From Strongylocentrotus droebachiensis (Eukaryota > Echinodermata > Echinoidea > Camarodonta > Strongylocentrotidae), in assembly GCA_035222895.1 (NCBI GenBank), contig JAVYIG010000092.1:806001-870000 (forward strand): DNA of 64,000 nucleotides. Reading direction: 5' to 3'. Shown one piece after another: positions 57,060 to 64,000 of this stretch (the first letter of the stretch is position 1; each line of letters opens with the position of its first letter). The notes below the pieces were generated by a model. That model saw only the letters and a program-made list of their open reading frames with translations. It did no database searches and was not told where the DNA came from. The position numbers and the translations under genes were made by a program.

Positions 57060-58735
57060 TCAGCCACCTGCCAGAAGGACATAACAGCTATAATGTATTG
57101 TCAATGGCAATAACTACCTTCTTGCAGCAACGAATGACATACAGGTGTACGTTTACCACCCTTTACACAATACGCCCCTCTAATCAATATATCTGCCTGT
57201 TAAACACACCCACCGATCATCAGCTGTTCTTTGACCAACGGTAGACCAAGGACAACTGGCAAAGATTTCAGTCAATACAACTATTGAATTTCACATCTTA
57301 TGCTATACAAAGAGAACTTTTGAAAATGCAAACGTTGGATAAGATGCTCTGGTAGCTTATATTTATGTAAGCACACAGCTGAAGTGAAAGTTGGTTTAAT
57401 TTCATTCCTGATTTGATGGCAAAGTAAACTTTATGGAATATTTTAGAATAAAGCGTTTGACTCATTTGACTTTAACACAGAGTAAATGCTCTTTCTGGCT
57501 ATGAACAGAACATTCCCAAGGATGCGCAAGATACAAATTAAAATACTGGATATTTTATTGACCCTACCCTGCATCTCTGCAGTCTTTTCCATATCTACAC
57601 ACATGATCAAACAATATGCAACTTTCTTTTATAGAAAGTCTTCCATCGTTCCTTTCAAAACAAAATTGCAATAAAAATAGACAGAAAACTACAGGGAAAT
57701 CAACATCTCCCAGAACGTGTTCTTGGCAACGATTCAGCATCCACTTTTACCTTTGCACTTTAGAGCTGGAACCTAAAAAACCATTTGCAAGTAAAGGTTA
57801 ACAATGAATTACCAGGAAAGTTAAGTGCAGCAATATCGTTCCTCTAATGGAAGTGAAAATCAGCGACAAGCTAATGGAGGAAAATAAGGTTTATAGAGTT
57901 CAGAAAGTATACCAGACAAAAGGCTGGTGTTTGCAGATATGGCGTTTGGAGAATTACTCTTTTGATTCGAGCAGCTGCTAATTGATTGGACGCTGCAAAT
58001 TTCTTTCCCAAAACACATTTTTTCAATCAAACTTGTGAATTTGATCAGCTCTTAGGGATACATCTAACAAGTTTGATATCTACCATTTTGCTTTCAAGGG
58101 TCATATTTTTAGATGTCGTCGATGCTTGATGATTTAAAGAGCAAAGAGAATATTTTACAATGAAAATTTATACTAAACTTGCATCAAAGGTGATATTCAT
58201 CATGTTTCTTTAAATGCATAGAAAGACTTTCTTCTTTACCATGCAAATATTGATGGGTGAGAGCTTTTGGCACGCATGTTCGTTGCAGCTTATTCTTGTG
58301 ACGACTGGCAGAGCACACTACTCATAATTCCTCAATATTGATACACCTTTCTATCTTAGAGCAAAAGAAGTTGATATCTTGAAGATCTCCATCAGATGGA
58401 AGAATTCCAACATTTGGTAAATATTGCCATGCACGAAGTGAACATTTCATATTGACTCTACCACCACTCAATAATTCAATTCAATTCCAACACCGTCTAC
58501 TAGTTCCCCCGCTGCACTTCAATTACAGAGACTGGTACCAATTCTCAGGGATAGAATAGTGCATTACATCTTCATCACCTTTAGTGCAATTCCATTCCAA
58601 TCTTCTGGCTTGCACCAATCACTCTGGTTAAATGAGATCGGTGAGGCGTGATCACAAATCAAAGAATCATCTGTCTTTAAGCATGCGTGACATCAGTAAT
58701 ATCTCAAAAGTCTGCATATGGAATTCATATTTCAT
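57060..58735. other. Non-coding DNA
   Basis: A degenerate short-foldback half lies at 57471-57510 (TTAACACAGAGTAAATGCTC then TTTCTGGCTATGAACAGA). GC-mixed patches at 57690-57740 and 58255-58320 have no recognisable motif. Frames at 57486-57674 and 57616-57801 lack domains. Confidence 0.45.
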
Positions 58736-58740
58736 CATCC

Positions 58741-58820
58741 CCTTGTAATTGCTCTATTTTTTTCAGAGGTCGTCCCTCTCCTTGTAATTGCTCTATTTTT
58801 TTCAGAGGTCGTCCCTCTCC
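58741..58820. repeat. Two-copy 39-bp tandem repeat with splice-acceptor-like core
   Basis: CCTTGTAATTGCTCTATTTT then TTTCAGAGGTCGTCCCTCT occurs twice head to tail without a mismatch. Each unit contains CTCTATTTTTTTCAG followed by AGG, a good splice-acceptor shape. Confidence 0.92.
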
Positions 58821-58899
58821 TTTATTTTATAAAAAAAAAAGCACAAAGCAATGCTTGAATTTGTCCATGAAATTTGAAATTCAGTGTGTTCAATAGTAA

Positions 58900-59760
58900 A
58901 ATAAAGTGAAGCAATCAAAAGTTTTTGGAAGTGTTTTGTGAAATATCTTCGATTAACACTTTATCATTTGCTGAAGGCAAGAAGGATGTGTATGACGTTG
59001 TGTAGAACAATATGAGCAATAATGCTCCTCATGGCCGGTATTCAATTCAATACTTAAGTTTGAAATATGAGTATTTTACTTAGTCTTTGGCCTAGATAAA
59101 ATACTTAGCCAATTTTGGTATTCAGTTCAAACTTTTGGCTAAGTAAATTATACCCTAGATTTAAGCCAATTATTTGGAGGCCGTGATTGGCAGGCATATG
59201 GTTTTCTAACACAGTATCATAACCTGCGCACAATTATAATAGCGAGCATTTATTGCGACTCATTAATTGTCTCTAAACTACTATATAGAATAGTACTCAC
59301 CTGTATCCATGGTGACAGGCAGTGACATCCAGTCATAAAGAAGAAAGAGATGAAATGATAGATAAAGAAAAAGTGGAGAAAAATGAGAAGACAGAATGGC
59401 AAGAATAAGAGACCAACGAAAATGGGAGAGAAAGGGAAAGCAAAAATTAGGTTATCGGGTAATCATTTTACATCGTTATAATCATATATCATATAAATAT
59501 AAACATATATAAATGTCTTCTTTGAATGTTTAAAAACTTGAAAAGTTTAAAAACTAGAAAAGTCTATTAAATCAATGATTTATGCATTGTATTTCATTCT
59601 TTTTATGGTGCCACAAACCAACTTTGATGGGACTCCTGCCCCTTCAAAAGAAAGACATGAAATGTAGTTTCACTGTTTAATGAAGCCTTATGCTTACATG
59701 TTGAGTGAATCAACTGCAAAAGATCAACATTAAAATGAATAAGAACTTGATGAAAATAAA
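58900..59760. other. Non-coding DNA with a possible foldback remnant
   Basis: GGTATTCAATTCAATACTTAAG at 59037 and GGTATTCAGTTCAAACTTTTGG at 59117 are direct repeats, with TATTTTACTTAGTCTTTGGC and ATACTTAGCCAATTTT between them. This looks like a diverged small element (about 59030-59165). No gene. Confidence 0.45.
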
Positions 59761-59769
59761 AACATCAGT

Positions 59770-59863
59770 AAGAGAAAGAGAGAAAGAAAAAGAGAAAGAG
59801 AGAAAGCAAGAGGGAGAGAGAAAGCAAGAGAGAGAAAGCAAGAGAGAGAGAGAGAGAGAAGGG

Positions 59864-59899
<36 letters not shown>

Positions 59900-59900
59900 T
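59770..59900. repeat. Polypurine / (GA)n tract
   Basis: AGAGAAAG, GAGAGAAAGCAAGAG (three times) and (GA)n runs on the plus strand. Confidence 0.92.
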
Positions 59901-59909
59901 TTCCCATGT

Positions 59910-61215
59910 GGTACCCTAGTCTTGAAATCTCAGAGAAGTAAATGTCCTCAACAGTGGATCTAATGTTGGTTATCAGCAAAATGTGAATACTGCCCTCTTG
60001 TGTTTTAGGAATTGTACTTTGAAATTTTTCACAGGCCTATCACCCAATGCAAGGCATTTGAAATGATGGCAGTTGACTTCTTAAGTAGACGAGCACAGTA
60101 ATGGGAGAATTTGGAAGAAAATACATTAGGGACAATCCTGGGAAATGTGTTTGTTATGATAGTCATCTATTTTATATTACTTTGTGATGACATGCTGGGA
60201 AATATGCAAGTGTCATCATAGCAAATTCATGTTTTTGTTTTCAGAGGGGATGGACTTTAAATCAATAATTCAATATTTTAATGCTGCTGTTGTTGTGTTT
60301 TCTGAATGATCGATTGTCATGAATTTGTAACAGATATATTGTATTCTAACAAGAAAAACTTTAAAATATGTATGCCCCCAATGGGAAAGAAAATAGAAAC
60401 ATGCTGACAAAAGTTTTCTCTTTGTGTAATCAATGCATCATATATTTGATTGTTATCACTTAAAATCTTGCAAAGACATAATATTCAAATATCTTACTAT
60501 GAAATCATTTTCAGTGCCATTTCCTCATACAAAAAACGAATTCACGGGTCAAATAAAAGCTGTTACTCAAGTCTAAGACAGACATGAAGACAGACATGAA
60601 GACAGACAGCGGATGTTTCATTAGTAAAGAAACTGTTGCACTGACAGAAATAGACAAGCACATGATATTTGCCTTCTAGGGACGTAGCCAGGCAATCTAC
60701 TAAATCTAGAAGCTCCATACAATACTGACAAAACTTAATTACATTTCATGTTTGCTTGCATGACGATCAACGCGCCAAGAGTAATTAGCGATTTATTACC
60801 AGACCAAATCACAATGGAGATGTCATCTAAAGATTATCTACATAAGCAAGAGAAAGCGAGAGAGAGAGTGAGAGAAAGAGATAGAGAGAGATGGAAAAAT
60901 AAATTGCCCCTTTAGTAAAGAGATAGCCTAGCGTTTATGCAAAAAATCATCTTCTCTCTCAATCCAAATCTGATAGCTTTGGTTAGCCCTACCCTACCTC
61001 ATTCCCCCCCCCCCCCCCCCTGATTGTCAGATCATCTGATTGGCATCCAATCCCCCCTGTTTTATGTCCAAATTCAGATAAAATTGAAGTATAATTTGCA
61101 CGATTCAAATTTACTTTTCATAAGCTTTAGCTGCGAAGAACGACTATGTGTGCATGAACAAAGAGCAGGATCTCAAGTAGCCTCTTCAACGTGACTCACG
61201 AAGTAAAATCTGCAG
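59910..61215. other. Non-coding DNA
   Basis: AGACATGAAGACAGACATGAAGACAGAC at 60582-60609 is a short tandem repeat. A GA-rich run lies at 60848-60892 and a C-run of about 19 at 61004-61020. No gene. Confidence 0.45.
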
Positions 61216-61220
61216 ACTAT

Positions 61221-61789
61221 TTAAAGGGAAATCCAACCCAAATAGACAACTACTCTAAAAGAAAGCAGAAAAATCAGTGAAGCAAACTGATGAAAGTTTC
61301 AATCAAATCTGACTAAAATATAAGAGGGTTGTGAATTTGTTAATGTTGTAATCACTATACGTATAGGCACTTCAAATTGGCTGAAGTGGTAATGTCAATG
61401 TGATGGAGTGCCAGACTACTTTCCCATTTGTTCAAACTTATAAAATGCATTGCTCAGAAAGGTGTATTCTAATTAGAGGACATATAATAATATGCTATCT
61501 ATAATATATTTTGAGTAGTGCCCCCGAAAGAGAAGGAACTTATGAGTAGAACAGAAATTAATGATGTTTTTGTACACAGCAATTGGGAGAGTTATCCGTG
61601 TTCTATGTCACAATCCACTGACCGAACTACCAATTTGAGATTCACATAGACTTAGTGATTTCATATTTCAAACATTCATAACTTCCTTACCATTGGTCTG
61701 ATTCATTTCAAACTTTTGCCATTCTTTTTTCTGTTATTTTTCTGCTTTAATACAAATCAACTTATTACAAGGGTTGGATTGCCCTTTAA
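61221..61789. mobile_element. TTAA-flanked MITE (569 bp)
   Basis: TTAA at 61221-61224 and 61786-61789 bracket inverted ends AGGGAAATCCAACCC (left) and the inverse of AGGGCAATCCAACCC (right), a 15-bp terminal repeat with one mismatch. The interior is AT-rich and non-coding, with the phrase ATTCATAACTTCCTTACCAT near 61673. Same architecture (TTAA then AGG) as the element at 664-1177, hence the same superfamily (piggyBac- or Kolobok-like, inference). Confidence 0.82.
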
Positions 61790-61984
61790 GTCAAGATCAA
61801 CATCCTTAAAGAAGCAGAGCGAAGGTTTCAAAAGGCTTTTAACCTTAACAATGTTGGTATCATTGCAAAGTTAATGTTACAATCTTTCTAATGGTTCATA
61901 TTTAGTTATCAAAAATTGTTACAAAATTGACTTATCTGCTATTAAAAGTGGTGAAATTACTACCTGATTATTCCGCCCTCGATC

Positions 61985-62948
61985 GGCCTGCTATTGTGAC
62001 GTACGATTTGTGACGTAGGAGGTTGGGCACATGAGCGCGAGAGCGCTCCCAAGAGCTCTCACACAACTCTCGCCTGCATGCATTATACGTATACAAACGC
62101 CGCTCGAACGCTAAATATCTGATCAAAATGTCCGAGCTCGAAGAAGAGGTTTTACTCGATTTATAATTCAAAGTTGATGAGCACAGCTCCACAACTAGTG
62201 ACAGTGGTACTGATAGTGACGATGATGATGATGATGATGATGGGGGTGTAGGAGAGATGGAAAAAAGAGAACAATTCAGAGAAGACGGCGTCGATGCTGG
62301 TGCAAGTCCAGTGATAGTATATCTGCGCGAGCTGGCTGAGCCGCTCAGCTCCCCAGACCCCGCTCAACTGGCGATCGATCTGTCATGCACCTTAATTGTC
62401 ACTGGGGTGACTGGGCGAGACATTTTCGAATTTGTCGGGATGTGTAGGGCTCTTTAGCAAATTTCACGGATAAAAAAACAAAGACGATCAGATGTGAGGT
62501 TATATTTGGCGAAAATCAATTACAAATATGCACCATTCATAAATAGAACTGCAGCTGCAGGACATAAACATGAGGGAAGCTCGCGATTCATTCATCATAT
62601 GGTCTCGGTATATAATCAACAGCAATCACTATCACGCCAAGGGCAAGGCATGATGACCGAACAAATGCAAAAAATCTCAGCAAATTACACAGAACGGAAG
62701 GGTATTTGGACAAATCGAATTGCACGATTCACCCCTCGTATTATATAACCTAAATTTGCTTAATATTATATGTATTTACATGATTTCTAGAGATTGTTAT
62801 TCCACTTTCTTGTCAGGATATGAAGCATGCAAAGTCTGGATAATGTTTACGTATATGCCTATGCAAAATACCGCACGCGAGCTGTGCGAGAGGCGAGCTT
62901 GAGGCCTATAATTGCGATCGTGCCCAACCAGTGGCGTCATAATCGGCC
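61985..62948 (+). mobile_element. Degraded DNA transposon with about 100-bp imperfect terminal inverted repeats
   Basis: The left end GGCC.GCTATTGTGACG (61985) then GGTTGGGCAC (62021-62030) then CTCTCGCCTGCATGCATTAT and ACGTATAC is mirrored at the right end: GTATATGCCTATGC...GAGGCGAGC...GTGCCCAACC (62920-62929) and CGTCATAATCGGCC (to 62948). Arms are alignable with gaps over about 100 bp. The enclosed sequence is GC-richer than the window and contains a broken reading frame. No transposase catalytic motif is visible, so this is a deleted or non-autonomous copy. The family is not assigned. Confidence 0.65.
62128..62457 (+). pseudogene. Broken reading frame inside the 61985-62948 transposon
   Basis: ATG at 62128 opens MSELEEEVLLDL, then a TAA at 62164-62166 interrupts. 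The same frame resumes as FKVDEHSSTTSDSGT, an uninterrupted acidic run (seven Asp) and continues to TAG at 62455, giving about 109 codons in total with one internal stop. An ORF starting with an acidic Ser/Asp-rich segment is common in transposon accessory proteins. No catalytic domain is recognised. The later piece (PVIVYLRELAEPLSSPDPAQ...FEFVGMCRAL) has no known match to me. A second open frame (62494-62748) may be a continuation of the same locus. Confidence 0.5.
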
Positions 62949-63215
62949 TACTGCGCGAACAAACTGTTCAAGCCAGGAATAGAAGTTTGAGGAGGTTCTT
63001 GGAAAAAGCTTCTTACCGTGTTTCATTTATTTTCACAAGACTTTAGACTAGAATGGGTGTGTTCAAATTGGTCTACGCTATCCGGACATGTGTAATTTGC
63101 CCATTTTGAGTGATTATGTGAAATTTCTCCGCCTAGCTTCTTTAAGAGGTGGTGGGGGGGGGGGGGGGGTGGCTCAACCAGGCAAACTACTTGGGGAATA
63201 ATGCAGAACATTTAT
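62949..63215. other. Non-coding spacer with poly-G run
   Basis: A run of about 16 G at 63152-63168. FEEVLGKSFLP in one frame near 62984-63016 may be a further fragment of the remnant that follows, but it soon meets stops. Confidence 0.35.
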
Positions 63216-63217
63216 AA

Positions 63218-63425
63218 TGGTTGGTTAAACATTTTCTTGACAGTGAAGTATTGCCTATCCTCCTTGAGGAAATTGGCAACATGCATCCGATCCTGGAGTT
63301 GCTCTTTCAGGCATGGATGTCGTCGAAAGGAAGAAGATGTTCCACTCCAAAATGGGATCAAGTTTAAGAGGGGTGCTGAGCACTTGCAATTAATGCTCAA
63401 GGAAATAAGATCTGTCTGCAACTAG
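63218..63425 (+). pseudogene. Frameshifted coding remnant of an unrecognised protein
   Basis: One plus-strand frame (63218-63364) reads HFLDSEVLPILLEEIGNMHP then ILELLFQAWMSSKG before losing sense. A second frame, from about 63340 to the TAG at 63423, reads NGIKFKRGAEHLQLMLKEIR. Both halves are protein-like (amphipathic, Leu/Glu/Lys rich), and the switch between frames at about 63320-63345 implies a small indel. It could be a decayed transposon ORF (a degraded transposon lies immediately upstream) or a host exon with an unseen splice. The family is unknown to me. Confidence 0.42.
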
Positions 63426-63429
63426 TGGA

Positions 63430-64000
63430 ATGCTTGAATTCCAGATGTACAATATATTCTTCTCCTTTTGCCATCATTTTCATTTTAGGAGCCAGACTCA
63501 TCTGACAAATAATGACAATAATAACAATAACTCTAAATCCTTCAGAATTTAGTCTCTTGAATGTTATGTGCAAAAAAGATTGGTTATCTGCATTGTGGTC
63601 CCATCTCATAAGCTTAGAGACTTTGGTGGTAAGCGCTTTGTAAGCACGTTTATTGTGATAATGGGTCTTCAGCACCACTTCTCTCAGATCAGCAACATTG
63701 CAACTTAAATTGATAAATTTGTGTTGAATTTTTTAAAAACCCAGACATGTTGTTCATTGTAAGTCAAAAAGGAGTAGATGCCACATTACAATTTGAGTGG
63801 TTAATACTGCTAACAATAAAAGAGTTGGGAGTACACTCCCAGCTATCAAAATAAACATGCACAAGGGAATAAAACAAATTCATCATTGTGCACGTCTGGA
63901 AAATTCCCTCACAAAATGTACATACATATGTGGACTTAAAATTGTAGTCTTCATTCATACATCACATATTTTCCCCTTTAATATAAAACCCTTTAGACAT
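63430..64000. other. Non-coding AT-rich DNA
   Basis: Minus-strand frames at 63397-63678 and 63764-63958 have no domain features. Nothing else visible. Confidence 0.45.

Noticed and set aside
56978-57244. 88-codon plus-strand frame
   Set aside because: Begins inside the inverted arm of a foldback element and has no domain.

Overview
The window looks like 64 kb of animal genomic DNA, most likely from an echinoderm and probably a sea urchin. The evidence is indirect: AT-rich sequence with very short open frames, very many long GA/CT tracts, tRNA-derived SINEs with a core reading ACCCAGGTGTATAAATGGGT, a non-LTR tail ending in GCGCTATATAAGTAC plus ATT repeats, and foldback elements of the cAGGGGGGTGTTTCATAAAG type. 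I know these features from sea urchin and related marine deuterostome genomes. No bacterial-type operon, phage, CRISPR array, rRNA gene or functional tRNA gene is visible, and no complete protein-coding gene is recognisable. The longest open frames (up to 272 codons) are translations of CT/GA tracts and are not genes.

Layout. At the left edge (1-139) the minus strand holds a 46-codon open stretch that reads like real protein. It is the best candidate for a host exon and runs out of the window. From 140 to about 61 kb the sequence is intergenic or intronic: AT-rich unique DNA interrupted by repeats. The repeats include TTAA-flanked MITEs (664-1177, 39633-39982, 61221-61789), long-arm foldback elements (24194-24548, 26889-27185, 56749-57050), a long element with CGCG-rich islands and a terminal hairpin (about 3110-4116), a strong small hairpin (20540-20644), tandem minisatellites (6489-6828, 21700-22850, 27317-27862, 30130-30660, 44889-45237), SINE copies and the 3' end of a LINE (37996-38398). 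Two families of very short foldback repeats are scattered throughout. One (arms AGCCAGAAGGGTGTTAACTC) occurs at about a dozen places; the other (TTAACCCATTGCCTAC...) at four.

At the right edge, 61985-62948 is a degraded DNA transposon with about 100-bp imperfect terminal inverted repeats around a broken reading frame that includes an acidic D-rich run. Just beyond it (63218-63425) is a frameshifted coding remnant of unknown family.

Between the repeats are several GC-richer, non-repetitive patches with recognisable binding-site words (POU/AP-1, RFX X-box, CArG, TCF, GATA, YY1, nuclear-receptor half sites, TATA words). These are candidate enhancers or promoters of neighbouring genes, offered at low confidence. 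A large intron or gene-flanking desert with distributed cis-regulatory modules is the simplest reading of the window. I found no convincing novel biochemical system. The most distinctive signals are the dense short-foldback family, the nested insertion inside one copy of it, and the degraded transposon at the right edge.
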